NCBI RefSeq assembly: GCF_001623405.1
Contig: NZ_LUHG01000100.1
Location: forward strand, 219,708 to 283,707
Reading direction: 5' to 3'
Length of the DNA: 64,000 bases
DNA from: Hydrotalea flava
Lineage (GTDB): Bacteria > Bacteroidota > Bacteroidia > Chitinophagales > Chitinophagaceae
Made by a program: the position numbers and the translations under genes
Notes under the pieces: generated by a model
Seen by the model: only the letters and a program-made list of their open reading frames with translations
What the model was told of the DNA's origin: nothing
The model's database searches: none
Part shown: piece by piece, positions 53,730-63,556 of the stretch
Layout of the letters: each line of letters starts with the position of its first letter
Numbering within the stretch: the first letter of the stretch is position 1

Positions 53730-54074
53730 TTATCTGAATAAATCGTTATCGTTGTTTAAACGGTAGTAAATTTTTCCTTCCATAAATTCATTTAAAGCAA
53801 GAATTGCCGGATTGGGCATTTTCTCGTAGGCACGAGAAATCTCTATTTGTTCTTTATTTTCATGAATTTCTTCCAGACTGTCGGTATGGCTGGCAAATTC
53901 ATCTAATTTATTATGCAACTCTTCCCGAATGGTAATGTTAATTTGATTGGCCCTTCTGGCAACAATTGCAATAGACTCATAAAGATTACCGGTGATATCT
54001 TTAATATCTTTCAAACTTTTAGGTTCAACAGAGCTAGGTATATTAGCGCTGAGCTGTCTTCTTAGTTTGCTCAT
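53730..54074 (-). CDS. rpoZ: RNA polymerase omega subunit (Bacteroidota type)
   Basis: 114 residues. SLKDIKDITGNLYESIAIVARRANQI and INITIREELHNKLDEF match the divergent Bacteroidota omega family, with the conserved ARRANQI helix that contacts beta prime. It aids RNA polymerase assembly. The ATG lies 32 bp inside the 3' end of bamD, so the two are co-translated. Confidence 0.85.
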   Translation of the reverse strand: MSKLRRQLSANIPSSVEPKSLKDIKDITGNLYESIAIVARRANQINITIREELHNKLDEFASHTDSLEEIHENKEQIEISRAYEKMPNPAILALNEFMEGKIYYRLNNDNDLFR

Positions 54075-54894
54075 TTTGTAGGTTTTTAATTAAATTATTT
54101 GTTTCTGTATTAATTTTTGTAATTTCTGTAGTGTATTTACTTCCCTGAAAACGATCCAAAAAATCTGAACAATCGGCTTTTACTTTTTCAAATCTTTCCA
54201 ATTGTTTATCAGGATAACTCATTTCGGCATATTTAAAATATGAACGTACTGACTGATATTTATATAAATCACCATTTTTTGAATCGGGATAATTATCTAA
54301 AACTCCTGAAAATGTTATAGCAGCTGCCTTAAAATAACCTAAATTATAATAGAGCTGGGCATTTAAAAAATCTTTTGTTTCTAATTTTTCCCGACATAAA
54401 TCAATAATATTATTTGCCTCTTTTATTTTAGGTGAACCGGGGTGCATGTTAATGAATGCCTGCATTAAACCGATTGCCTTATTGGTATTTGTTTGATCTA
54501 ATTCCGGTTTGGGCGATTGCTTATAATAAGTATATGCCCGCATGTACTCACACTCTTCGCTTTTTGCACTAGAAGGAAACGTTTCAGTGAATGTTTTAAA
54601 ATAATTTTCAGCGTTCAAATAATCTTTTTGATAATAATAACAATAAGCCAGTTTGTAGTACATATCTTCATACCGATCGGTTCCTTTTACATAAGGGAAC
54701 AAATCTTCAAAAAGCTGTTGAGCAAAATTATATTTTTTGTTTACGTAATATTGCTCCGCCATTTTGAATTTATAGTCAATATCCTTGCTCTTCAAAATCT
54801 GCGAGAATCGGTGACTTTTTTGAAGCTTCACTCCTTTTCTGGAACAAGCAGCAAATCCTAAAATGATTAATGAAAACAATACAAGTTTCTTCAT
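54043..54894 (-). CDS. bamD: Outer membrane assembly lipoprotein BamD
   Basis: 283 residues from the ATG at 54894, which gives a clean lipoprotein signal (LVLFSLIILGFAAC). The mature part consists of TPR repeats: KFKMAEQYYVNKKYNFAQQL, YKLAYCYYYQKDYLNAENY, YMRAYTYYKQ and QLYYNLGYFKAAAITF. BamD is the essential partner of BamA in inserting outer-membrane proteins. A -7 box TACCTTTG lies 9 nt upstream. The order bamD-rpoZ-coaBC-porD is characteristic of the phylum. Confidence 0.88.
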   Translation of the reverse strand: MKKLVLFSLIILGFAACSRKGVKLQKSHRFSQILKSKDIDYKFKMAEQYYVNKKYNFAQQLFEDLFPYVKGTDRYEDMYYKLAYCYYYQKDYLNAENYFKTFTETFPSSAKSEECEYMRAYTYYKQSPKPELDQTNTNKAIGLMQAFINMHPGSPKIKEANNIIDLCREKLETKDFLNAQLYYNLGYFKAAAITFSGVLDNYPDSKNGDLYKYQSVRSYFKYAEMSYPDKQLERFEKVKADCSDFLDRFQGSKYTTEITKINTETNNLIKNLQNEQTKKTAQR

Positions 54895-54903
54895 ACAAGT
54901 TTG

Positions 54904-54911
54904 CAAAGGTA
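54904..54911 (-). promoter_or_regulatory. -7 promoter box of bamD
   Basis: TACCTTTG on the minus strand matches TAnnTTTG, 9 nt before the bamD ATG. Confidence 0.4.
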
Positions 54912-55044
54912 AATAATTTTGGCAATATAAGTACGCAGGTTTAAAACATACGTTAATATTCTTGAAACACATCCCCCATTTACAGGAAAATAAATTTATT
55001 ATAGGTGATAGAATAAAAGCGTTTCCATATTATTTCTAAACATT

Positions 55045-55072
55045 AAAAAAGCCCCAAAAATGGGGCTTTTTT
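55045..55072. terminator. Strong bidirectional terminator after the OmpA-family gene
   Basis: AAAAAAGCCCCA (55045-55056) pairs with TGGGGCTTTTTT (55061-55072) over 12 bp with a 4-nt loop. It ends the OmpA-family gene on minus. Confidence 0.9.
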
Positions 55073-55090
55073 AAAAATATGACTTTTAAT

Positions 55091-56602
55091 TTAGTTTCTG
55101 CTTCTTAAATTTGGATGTGGAGCAGGAACAGTATTTGGTCCTTCTTCAGTAGTACCTTGTAAATCAATGGTATTAGCATCACCAGAACCGCCATCGTAAG
55201 AGAAAATAAATCTGCTTTCAGAAATACCTTGTTTATCAACCAGATATTTAATTACGGCATTTACTCTTTCCCATGCCATTTGCTGAGCAGCTTTGCTGGC
55301 AGCGGGGTGACCAATTACTTTTACTTTACAATCTGGGTTTGCTTTAATGCTTGCGGCGGCAGCATCCAATAATTGCATTGCTTCTTTGGTTAATTTATCA
55401 CCTCTTTTAAATTGTACGCTAGGTAAGCTACTAATGTTACAAACCGGTGCTTTTTGCATGTTTGCAATCATATCTCTTAACTCTTTGCAACAAGCTGGTT
55501 CAGGACAAGTACCAACACCATCTGCATTTACCGGGAAACAACTTTGTGGTGTTAAAATTTCTTTATCTCTGTAGTCAGGAACGCCATCACCATCAGTATC
55601 TTTTGCTCTACCATGGCTATCAACAGGTGCACCGGCTGGTGTATTGGGTTCTAAGTCGAATTGATCAGTTACACCATCGCCATCGGCATCAGGCAATATA
55701 ACCTTTGGCATTTTCATATGCTTGGGGCTATTCAGCTCATTGTACTCATAATTGTAAGGGTTAATCCACCATAAGGGTTGTACTCTTTTGGCAGTTTTAC
55801 CTAAGTTAATGTTTAAATGAGCAGTTGAGAAGCTGTATTGGTCTCCTGAATTACCTACTTTGTTACCATCTAAATAATCATTACCGAACATGGGAACAGT
55901 GAATCTTTGTTCAATTCCGATATTTACACGGTTGCTGATTTTATAAGATACACCACCACCATAGCTTAAGCCATGCATTAAAGCCCAGGTATGTCTGCCA
56001 TTTACAGGAGGTACATCATTGGGAAAATTAGAGGTACCAATTAAATTAGTTTGTGGATAATACAAGTTATGCAGTGAACCACCTTGGTTGGTCATTACTC
56101 TGGTATAAATTAAAGAATAACCTCCAAAAACATAAACATCCCATTTTGGATTGCCTCTGTAATGACTTATAGAGTTTAAAGACGCGATGGCATCAATAGA
56201 ACCCATGTGGGTGTAGTTTTTAGCCCATACGGTAGCTTTACTGCTGGGAATAGAAACAATGGAACCATTGTAAGCACCTCTAATCGAGAATACATGACTG
56301 ATGGATTTACGAAGAGAAATTCCACCTACAATACCACCATTGTATCCGCCAGTTAAAATGGCCCGGTCACCTAAAATGAATGAACTACCGGCACTTAAAC
56401 CTAACTCCCACTGATCGCGGGGCTTAGCCGGGTAAGGGTATTGGTTGTTTAGAAACTCATTGTACTGAGGTATCCTTTTAGTAGGAACTTTAGAACTGTC
56501 TTTCCAGTCCCAACCCCAATCAGTTGATGTTTGCGCAAATCCAATGCTCTGAAACAGAACAAACATTGCTGCAAATAACGAAATGTACTTTTTGCTTGCC
56601 AT
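55091..56602 (-). CDS. OmpA-family outer membrane protein with thrombospondin type 3 repeats
   Basis: 503 residues. A signal peptide ends near residue 23 (GFAQT). Residues about 60-285 form an outer-membrane beta-barrel (LGLSAGSSFILGDRAILTGG onward). Two calcium-binding Asp-rich repeats follow (DADGDGVTDQFD near 303, DTDGDGVPDYRD near 337), then a peptidoglycan-binding OmpA domain at about 390-480 (CKVKVIGHPAASK, WERVNAVIKYLVDKQGI). It links the outer membrane to the cell wall. A good promoter precedes it and a strong terminator follows. Confidence 0.88.
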   Translation of the reverse strand: MASKKYISLFAAMFVLFQSIGFAQTSTDWGWDWKDSSKVPTKRIPQYNEFLNNQYPYPAKPRDQWELGLSAGSSFILGDRAILTGGYNGGIVGGISLRKSISHVFSIRGAYNGSIVSIPSSKATVWAKNYTHMGSIDAIASLNSISHYRGNPKWDVYVFGGYSLIYTRVMTNQGGSLHNLYYPQTNLIGTSNFPNDVPPVNGRHTWALMHGLSYGGGVSYKISNRVNIGIEQRFTVPMFGNDYLDGNKVGNSGDQYSFSTAHLNINLGKTAKRVQPLWWINPYNYEYNELNSPKHMKMPKVILPDADGDGVTDQFDLEPNTPAGAPVDSHGRAKDTDGDGVPDYRDKEILTPQSCFPVNADGVGTCPEPACCKELRDMIANMQKAPVCNISSLPSVQFKRGDKLTKEAMQLLDAAAASIKANPDCKVKVIGHPAASKAAQQMAWERVNAVIKYLVDKQGISESRFIFSYDGGSGDANTIDLQGTTEEGPNTVPAPHPNLRSRN

Positions 56603-56636
56603 AGCTTATGTTTAATGTTGATGATAAAATTCCCGA

Positions 56637-56663
56637 CAAAAGTATTGTAATCGGAATGAACAA
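56637..56663 (-). promoter_or_regulatory. Promoter of the OmpA-family gene
   Basis: On the minus strand a -33 TTG (56663-56661), 16 nt and a -7 box TACTTTTG (56644-56637), giving a leader of about 30 nt. Confidence 0.55.
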
Positions 56664-56766
56664 TCAAATTTTATATTATGTTTTTACAGAACTGCCTGAA
56701 AAAGACAGTTTATTTCTGAAAAACGTTGCATCTGCAAAATTATTGTAAGTTATGGCTAATTAATTT

Positions 56767-57690
56767 AAGTTGCTAGTTAATTAGTGATTTTATTTAGCGT
56801 AAATGCCAAAATAAACATCACCAGTTTGAGCAGAAATCCTTTAAAGGTTACTGCATGTATTTTTCTCAAGAACAAAGCTTTGATTTCACTAAAACAGGTT
56901 TCTATCCCTTTTCTCATTTGTTCTTTTATAAACCTTATCCATGGCTCATCTTTTCTCAAAGAATTACTTTTTCGCTGAATCATCAGGTCTATTAATTCTA
57001 CTTCTCTCATATCATCTTCGGCCTGATAATCTGTGTAAGCTGCATCTCCATATTTCTTGCTCTCAGCTGCTACAGCCAATGGTAATTTCTTTAATGCCTG
57101 TACATCGCTTTCACAACCCGGAACAAACCCAAATTCAACCGGAATGCCGTGGCTATTGACCAAAACCTGTACTTTAACACCATAAAAATACCTTCGCATA
57201 CTGCTTTGTTTACCTCTCCATTGTTTCCCTTTTAACAGCTTACAACGGCTGATAGGAATGTTATCACAAACTGCTACAGGAAATGAATCAATAACATATT
57301 CTGATGCACCTGCCATGCTTTTCAGATAGTGGCCAATTTGATAAAACATAGAGAAAAGAAACTCACCTAAATCATGCAGCCGCCGGTTAAAACAACTTTT
57401 GTCAAGCATACCCGGAACTAATTTTGTCATCTTCATAAAACCTCGGGCATTATCTAAATGTCCTCCAAAATAAAGAGCTGAAACAATCGCCGTTGTTATT
57501 ATCTCGCTGTCACTAAACCTTTCGTCTGATATCTTCTACATGGCCAATGGATTTTAAAATATCATCTACAATACAATAAATCCTTATAATCTTATCTTCG
57601 GTGAGCATAATGGTAAATTGTTTTTAAGTGTGGTAACTCAAAAATAATCCTTATCCATGCTCACCTTTTTTATTTTATAACTAGCAACTT
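56767..57690 (-). mobile_element. Decayed IS982-family insertion sequence
   Basis: About 924 bp bounded by perfect 13-bp terminal inverted repeats: AAGTTGCTAGTTA at 56767-56779 and its reverse complement at 57678-57690. It carries one transposase reading frame on the minus strand, whose stop codon is formed by the left repeat. No matching target duplication was seen in the flanks (ATTAATTT and GGGTTATT), so the insertion is probably old or the duplication has changed. It lies between the OmpA-family promoter and the polyprenyl synthetase gene and breaks neither. Confidence 0.85.
56777..57608 (-). pseudogene. IS982-family transposase, frameshifted
   Basis: The gene would start at the ATG at 57608 (MLTEDKIIRIYCIVDDILKS), but this frame stops after 31 residues at TAG (57515-57513). 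The rest continues in another frame from about 57530 (ISDERFSDSEIITTAIVS) to 56777, so an indel lies near 57525-57535. The longest intact piece from an ATG is 219 residues (57436). The DDE residues survive: Asp in YVIDSFPVAVCDN, Asp in YGDAAYTDY, Glu in GIETCFSEIKA. The full product would be about 277 residues, close to the family's usual size. It is probably inactive unless frameshifting restores it. Confidence 0.85.
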
Positions 57691-57758
57691 GGGTTATTTA
57701 ACACACTATATCATTCTGCTGCACATAATTATTATATTGCACCACTATACAAAAAGCT

Positions 57759-58721
57759 ATGAAATTAGCCCTTCAGGTAATAAAAGACGAGTTGGATGAA
57801 TTTGAAAAGCACTTTAAAGAGGCTGTACAAAGCAGGGTACCGCTGTTAGATCGGATTATGCATTATATTGTTAAAAGAAAAGGAAAGCAATTGCGGCCTA
57901 TGTTTGTTTTACTCAGCGCCAAACTAGGGGCACCGGTAAATAAAAGTACATATAGGGCCGCTTCTTTGGTAGAATTATTGCATACGGCCACTTTGGTACA
58001 TGATGATGTGGTGGATGAATCAATGGAAAGACGTGGTTTTTTTTCCATCAATGCCTTATGGAAAAATAAAGTTGCCGTTTTAGTAGGCGATTACCTTTTA
58101 TCAAAAGGTTTATTGCTTTCGCTGAGCAATCATGATTTTGGCGTTTTACAAATTATGTCAGAGGCAGTTAAACAAATGAGTGAAGGCGAATTGTTGCAAA
58201 TGGAAAAATCGCGAAACCTGAATATAAATGAGGCCATTTATTTTAACATTATTAAAGGAAAAACTGCCTCATTATTAGCCTCTGCCTGTGCAGCGGGTGC
58301 CTCTACCACATTCAATAATCCGGAGCAAATTGAACAAATGCGTTTGTTTGGCGAAAAAGTAGGCATGGCGTTCCAAATAAAAGACGACCTTTTTGATTAT
58401 GGCACTTATAATATAGGCAAACCAACCGGCAATGATATAAAAGAAAAAAAATTAACCTTACCACTCATTTATACCTTGAATAATATACCTATAAAGGAAA
58501 GGAAAGCTTTGATGTACATACTGAAAAACGAAAATAAAAATAAGGTAAAAGTGCAACAGGTGATTCAAGAAGTCATGAAACACGGCGGTATTCAATACAC
58601 CATTGAAATCATGAATCAATACAGGGATGAAGCTTTAAAAATTTTACACCAATTTCCTGAATCAGAAGTACGCAGTGCATTAGAAGAATTGGTTCGTTTT
58701 ACTACAGACAGAAAATATTAG
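57759..58721 (+). CDS. Polyprenyl diphosphate synthase
   Basis: 320 residues of the trans-isoprenyl synthase family. KGKQLRPMFVLLSA is the first substrate-binding region, HDDVVDESMERRG the first Asp-rich motif and QIKDDLFDYG the second. It adds isopentenyl units to make a long prenyl chain, probably for the menaquinone side chain (octaprenyl-type). Chain length cannot be read reliably. A TATATTGC box lies about 20 nt upstream. The decayed IS ends 68 bp before it. Confidence 0.9.
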   Translation: MKLALQVIKDELDEFEKHFKEAVQSRVPLLDRIMHYIVKRKGKQLRPMFVLLSAKLGAPVNKSTYRAASLVELLHTATLVHDDVVDESMERRGFFSINALWKNKVAVLVGDYLLSKGLLLSLSNHDFGVLQIMSEAVKQMSEGELLQMEKSRNLNINEAIYFNIIKGKTASLLASACAAGASTTFNNPEQIEQMRLFGEKVGMAFQIKDDLFDYGTYNIGKPTGNDIKEKKLTLPLIYTLNNIPIKERKALMYILKNENKNKVKVQQVIQEVMKHGGIQYTIEIMNQYRDEALKILHQFPESEVRSALEELVRFTTDRKY

Positions 58722-58895
58722 TACCTCACTTATTTTTTACCTAATCATTTTCAGAAACATCAGCATATACATTGGTTCTTCATGCAGTAACTGTTTTTTT
58801 TATTCATTGAAAAGCCAGAGCCTGAAAATGGATTGTATAAAATTAAATGATATCTTCATTCCCATTGTTTGTTGTACCAATGAAGTAATTTAAAT

Positions 58896-60593
58896 ATGGA
58901 GAAACGATGGAAAATGCCCGTTTGGGATGCCAATGCTGTTTTGCAATTACAATCTTCTTTAAAAGTAAATCAGGTTATCTGCCAAATTTTGGTTCAAAGA
59001 GGTATTGATAATTTTGAGAAAGCCAAACAATTTTTTCGCCCACAATTAACCGATTTACACAGCCCCTGGCTAATGAAAGATATGGATAAGGCTGTACAGC
59101 GTATTCTGAATGCTTTTCAACAAAACGAAAAAATTTTAGTGTATGGCGATTACGATGTAGATGGCACCACTTCTGTTGCCTGCATGTTCCGATTCTTACA
59201 ATCTGTTTATCCGAATGTGGCTTTTTATATTCCCCATCGTTACAGGGAAGGATATGGAGTTAGTCAACAAGGCATTCATTATGCCCAAGAGCATGGATTT
59301 TCATTAATTATTTCATTAGACTGTGGTATAAAAAGCATAGAACTTATTCAATATGCAAAAGATCTATCAATAGATTTTATTGTTTGCGACCACCATTTAC
59401 CAGACAAACAACTACCCCCTGCGGTTGCCATCCTTAATCCGAAACAAAAAAATTGTGCTTATCCCTACAAAGAACTGTGTGGTTGCGGAGTAGGGTTTAA
59501 ATTAATTACAGCATTGGCTGAAAAACTCGGATTATCTGATACAATACCATTTCAATATATTGATTTGGTTGCCTGTGCCATTGCTGCAGATATTGTGCCC
59601 CTTACAGGGGAAAACAGAACACTGGCTTATTTTGGATTAAAAAAAGTAAATGAAAACCCTTGTATAGGCGTTAAAGCCCTGTTGCAACTTGCCGGCATGC
59701 AAAAAGAACTACATATTAATAATCTTGTTTTCATTATTGCTCCAAGAGTAAATGCAGCCGGTAGAATGGATGATGCTAAAAAAGCCGTTCAGTTATTCAT
59801 TGAACAGGATATGCAAGCAGCATTGCAATTAGCAGAAATGTTGCACAACGACAATACTGACCGAAAAGAAGCAGATACCACTATTACAGCAGAAGCACTG
59901 GCATTAATTCAGGATGATGCAAATCACACACATAAAAAAACGACCGTAGTATATCAGGAACACTGGCATAAAGGAGTAGTAGGCATTGTGGCAAGCAGAT
60001 TAATTGAAAAACATTATCGCCCCACAATTGTACTAACCAAAAGTGGCGAATACCTTACCGGCAGTGCAAGAAGTGTGGCCGGTTTTAACCTGTATGAAGC
60101 CATTCATGCCTGCAGGGATTATTTAATTGGTTATGGCGGCCATTTTGCCGCTGCAGGATTAACTTTAAAACCCGAAAACTTAATTACATTCAGCAATGCA
60201 TTTGAAGCCATTGTAAATGAAACCATTGATCCAGATCTGCTTACCCCCGAAATTATAGTTGATGCGGTGATTACACTCAATGATATTACAATGGGGTTCT
60301 ATAATATCATTTGCCAAATGGAGCCTTTTGGACCGGAAAACATGCAACCTGTTTTTATGATAGAAAAACTTACTGATACCGGCTACTCTAAAATTATAAA
60401 AGAGGAACACATTCGCTTTGTATTAAAACAAAATAATAGTACTATTACCGGCATTGGCTTTAATATGGCGCATTTTTTTTCTTTATTAGAAGCACAACAG
60501 CCTATAGATGTTGTTTGCACAATTGACCTGAATGAATATATGGGAGAAAAAAAATTACAATTACGGGTAATGGATATTAGACCGTCAAAATAA
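58896..60593 (+). CDS. recJ: Single-stranded-DNA-specific exonuclease RecJ
   Basis: 565 residues. The DHH motifs are VYGDYDVDGTTSVA (motif I), SLDCGIKS (motif II) and VCDHHLPD (motif III); the DHHA1 part carries GYGGHFAAAGLTL. RecJ degrades single-stranded DNA 5' to 3' in recombination and mismatch or base-excision repair. An OB-like C-terminal region ends the protein. The 174-bp gap before it holds AT-rich DNA and no recognised signal. Confidence 0.95.
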   Translation: MEKRWKMPVWDANAVLQLQSSLKVNQVICQILVQRGIDNFEKAKQFFRPQLTDLHSPWLMKDMDKAVQRILNAFQQNEKILVYGDYDVDGTTSVACMFRFLQSVYPNVAFYIPHRYREGYGVSQQGIHYAQEHGFSLIISLDCGIKSIELIQYAKDLSIDFIVCDHHLPDKQLPPAVAILNPKQKNCAYPYKELCGCGVGFKLITALAEKLGLSDTIPFQYIDLVACAIAADIVPLTGENRTLAYFGLKKVNENPCIGVKALLQLAGMQKELHINNLVFIIAPRVNAAGRMDDAKKAVQLFIEQDMQAALQLAEMLHNDNTDRKEADTTITAEALALIQDDANHTHKKTTVVYQEHWHKGVVGIVASRLIEKHYRPTIVLTKSGEYLTGSARSVAGFNLYEAIHACRDYLIGYGGHFAAAGLTLKPENLITFSNAFEAIVNETIDPDLLTPEIIVDAVITLNDITMGFYNIICQMEPFGPENMQPVFMIEKLTDTGYSKIIKEEHIRFVLKQNNSTITGIGFNMAHFFSLLEAQQPIDVVCTIDLNEYMGEKKLQLRVMDIRPSK

Positions 60594-60708
60594 ATTGTAC
60601 ATCGCAGTAAAAAAGTAGTATTATTTTTTCACAATTTTAAATAGAACATTTGAGAAACTTTATTCAAAAACAGCATTGTTCCTGTGTTCACACCAAAAAT
60701 ATTTGCAG

Positions 60709-61401
60709 ATGAAAATATTGCAATACATATCTTATTTCTGGTACATTGCCATTAACTGGAATACTAGAATTGCCTGGTATATTGTTAGAAACGAACGGCG
60801 CGGAGAAAAAAAATATAGCATTCATTCAACCGGCTATGATGAATTAAAACATTTAGCACTTACTGATGTAGACATAGAGCACGCAAGTATTTATATGCCC
60901 GCCGATTTTACACTTTTAGAAACCGGATTTCAACAATTACAGTTACCACATTTGCATTTCATAGATTTTGGATGTGGCAAAGGAAGAGCCTTATGTGTTG
61001 CAGCTCATTTTGGTTTCAACAACATTACCGGAATTGAACTATCACCGCAATTGTATAAGGATGCGCAAAATAATATTGCCGTAACGCAACATTTGTTTCC
61101 GCATGTAAATTTTCATTTGATAAATAACGATGCCTTTTACACTCCAATCCCATCTACCGCAAATTGCTTATTCTTTTACAATCCTTTTGATAAAATGATT
61201 ATGCAGCAGGTTGTTTTGAATATCGATAAAAGTCTGCTCGAACATCCACGATCTATTGAAGTTATCTACATAACCCCCATGCACAAAAATTTATTTCTTG
61301 AAAAAGGGTATACTGAAACATTCCATCAACGAATTCAGAAATATATGGAAATCAGTATTCTAAAAAAAGAGGATGTATCTAAAGCAAAAAGAAGGGGCTG
61401 A
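60709..61401 (+). CDS. Class I SAM-dependent methyltransferase, target unknown
   Basis: 230 residues from the ATG at 60709; the frame opens earlier at 60676, but an AATATTTG box lies just before the inner ATG. HFIDFGCGKGRALCVAAHFG is the SAM-binding motif I with the acidic GIELSP motif II and LFFYNPFDKMI as motif IV-like. A hydrophobic stretch near residues 5-25 (YISYFWYIAINW) might touch the membrane. No substrate can be assigned. Confidence 0.78.
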   Translation: MKILQYISYFWYIAINWNTRIAWYIVRNERRGEKKYSIHSTGYDELKHLALTDVDIEHASIYMPADFTLLETGFQQLQLPHLHFIDFGCGKGRALCVAAHFGFNNITGIELSPQLYKDAQNNIAVTQHLFPHVNFHLINNDAFYTPIPSTANCLFFYNPFDKMIMQQVVLNIDKSLLEHPRSIEVIYITPMHKNLFLEKGYTETFHQRIQKYMEISILKKEDVSKAKRRG

Positions 61402-61447
61402 GATTTGCATAAACGAAAATTTTCTCCATCCCCTTACCGAATAAAAA

Positions 61448-61477
61448 GAGGCTGCATAGCACTTTTGATACAGCCTC
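61448..61477 (-). terminator. Terminator after htpG
   Basis: GAGGCTG (61448-61454) pairs with CAGCCTC (61471-61477) over 7 bp with a 16-nt loop; on the minus strand TTTTTAT follows. It lies 20 bp after the htpG stop. Confidence 0.65.
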
Positions 61478-61497
61478 CCTGAAAAAAATACAAAGTT

Positions 61498-63396
61498 TTA
61501 TGCAGAAGCCTCTGTCTGCTGATGCATGAGTTCAATATTACGATCAATAAATCCGGTTAAATAATTTCCTTTTAACAAGCCTTGCGATAATAGCGCTAAA
61601 TCTGCCAGATTTCTTACCTGCTTTTCCTGTTTTTCTTTATCATCCAACTTCAAAATATGTTGAAAAATTGGATGATTACCATTAACGGTAAGTGTAACTT
61701 CATCGGGCATTTGCGCATAGAATGATGCCATACCACCGCCAACAGCACCCATATCTTTCATACGACGCATAAATTCGGGCCTGGTAGCTACAACGGGTTT
61801 ACTTTGTGGACTTAACCCTTTTAGCTCTACTGTAACATGTAAATCGTTGATGGGAAAACTAAAGAGATTTTTCAGATTTTCCTGCTCATCTTTTGAAAGT
61901 ACCATTTCATTGTGTTCCTGTTTATCAATCAAATTATCTACAATATCTGCGTCCACTCTCACAAAATGTACATTTTCCCATTTCATTTCCATTGTATTAA
62001 TGAAAGCCGCATCTACCAATGTTTCCATTTTAACTACTACATAGCCTTTATCTGCACAGGCTTTAATAAAAGCGTGTTGCTGTACCGGTTGGGTAGTGTA
62101 TAAAATTACATTTTTACCATCTTTATTTTTTTGTAATGCATTCGTTGCATTCTTGTATTCCTCTAAAGTATAAAATTTAGCTTTTGTTTTTTCTGCTTCG
62201 CTTTTTGCGGTATCTTCTAACACTGCCTCTTCCATAATGAGGAAACGATTGGCCTTCTCTAAAAACTTATCATCCGTCATCATACCATACTTCACAAATA
62301 AGCCAAGGCTTTCCCACTTCTCTTCAAATGAAGCACGATCATTATTAAAAATTTCTTCTAACTTATCGGCCACTTTCTTGGTAATGTGGTTGTTTATTTT
62401 TCGAACATTCGGATCGCCTTGTAAATAACTGCGGCTTACGTTTAATGGAATATCCGGGCTATCAATTACACCATGCAGTAACATTAAAAATTCGGGAACA
62501 ATATCTTTCACCTCATCGGTTACAAATACCTGATTGCTATACAACTGTATTTTGTCTTTTTGTATTTCGTAACTCTGCTTAATTTTCGGAAAGTATAAAA
62601 TGCCGGTTAAATTAAACGGATAATCTACATTCAGGTGTATCCAGAACAATGGCGTTTCACCAAAAGGATATAATTCCTTATAAAATTTTTCGTAATCTTC
62701 TTTATTTAATTCATTTGGCTTTTTGGTCCAAATAGGTGCTGTATTATTAATAGGTTTTATTTCCTCATCTTCTTTCTTTTCGGCAGCAACATCATTAAAA
62801 TAAATGGGTACCGGTAAAAATTTACAGAATTTTTCAAGTATTCCTTTTAACCTGTATGCATCCAAAAATTCTTTACTATCTTCCCCTACATGTAATATAA
62901 TTTTTGTTCCCCGATTCCTTTTTTCAACTTCATACAATTCAAATTCCGGGCTACCATCACAACTCCAATAAACGGTTGGCGCTTCGGCAGTATAGCTTTG
63001 GGTTAACAATTCTACTTTTTCAGCCACCATAAATGAGCTGTAAAAACCCAAACCAAAATGTCCAATAATGTTGGCATCTTTATATTTAGCCAAAAATTCT
63101 TCCGCGCCGCTAAAAGCTACCTGATTCAGGTATTTATCTACTTCTTCTTTGGTCATACCCACACCAGTATCGGTAATGGTAATGGTTTTTTCTTTTGCAT
63201 CCAGTTCAACTTCTATTTTCAAATCGCCCAATTCACCTTTAAATTCTCCGATAGAGGCCAGTGTTTTTAACTTTTGAACGGCATCAACTGCATTACTTAC
63301 CAATTCCCGAAGAAAAATTTCATGATCACTGTAAAGAAATTTCTTAATAATTGGGAAGATGTTTTCGGTTTGTACCCTAATTTGTCCTTTTTGCAT
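61498..63396 (-). CDS. htpG: Chaperone protein HtpG (Hsp90)
   Basis: 632 residues from the ATG at 63396 (MQKGQIRVQTENIFP), the family start; an in-frame Met further up at 63468 adds a non-homologous 24 residues. The GHKL ATPase domain has FLRELVSNAVDAVQKL, DTGVGMTKEEV and GHFGLGFYSSFM. The middle domain has RGTKIILHV and the catalytic Arg in NVSRSYLQ. The C-terminal dimer domain follows. It helps client proteins fold under stress. No conserved heat-shock operator was seen upstream. A terminator hairpin follows. Confidence 0.95.
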   Translation of the reverse strand: MQKGQIRVQTENIFPIIKKFLYSDHEIFLRELVSNAVDAVQKLKTLASIGEFKGELGDLKIEVELDAKEKTITITDTGVGMTKEEVDKYLNQVAFSGAEEFLAKYKDANIIGHFGLGFYSSFMVAEKVELLTQSYTAEAPTVYWSCDGSPEFELYEVEKRNRGTKIILHVGEDSKEFLDAYRLKGILEKFCKFLPVPIYFNDVAAEKKEDEEIKPINNTAPIWTKKPNELNKEDYEKFYKELYPFGETPLFWIHLNVDYPFNLTGILYFPKIKQSYEIQKDKIQLYSNQVFVTDEVKDIVPEFLMLLHGVIDSPDIPLNVSRSYLQGDPNVRKINNHITKKVADKLEEIFNNDRASFEEKWESLGLFVKYGMMTDDKFLEKANRFLIMEEAVLEDTAKSEAEKTKAKFYTLEEYKNATNALQKNKDGKNVILYTTQPVQQHAFIKACADKGYVVVKMETLVDAAFINTMEMKWENVHFVRVDADIVDNLIDKQEHNEMVLSKDEQENLKNLFSFPINDLHVTVELKGLSPQSKPVVATRPEFMRRMKDMGAVGGGMASFYAQMPDEVTLTVNGNHPIFQHILKLDDKEKQEKQVRNLADLALLSQGLLKGNYLTGFIDRNIELMHQQTEASA

Positions 63397-63556
63397 AACA
63401 ATTGTATTTGAAAACTTTGGAATTGAAATTTTGACAGGCTTTTGCGTTCTAAATGGAAGATGCATCACCTGTTTCCATCGAAAATAAAAGCCTGTTTAAT
63501 GTAGACAAATTAAATACCAAAAGAGGTTGAACTGACAAGCTGACAAGCATTAGCAT

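Noticed and set aside
58746..58830. Inverted repeat CATTTTCAG / CTGAAAATG with a 67-nt loop before recJ
   Set aside because: Nine-base arms within 100 bp are expected many times in a window of this size, and neither arm extends nor carries a U tract.
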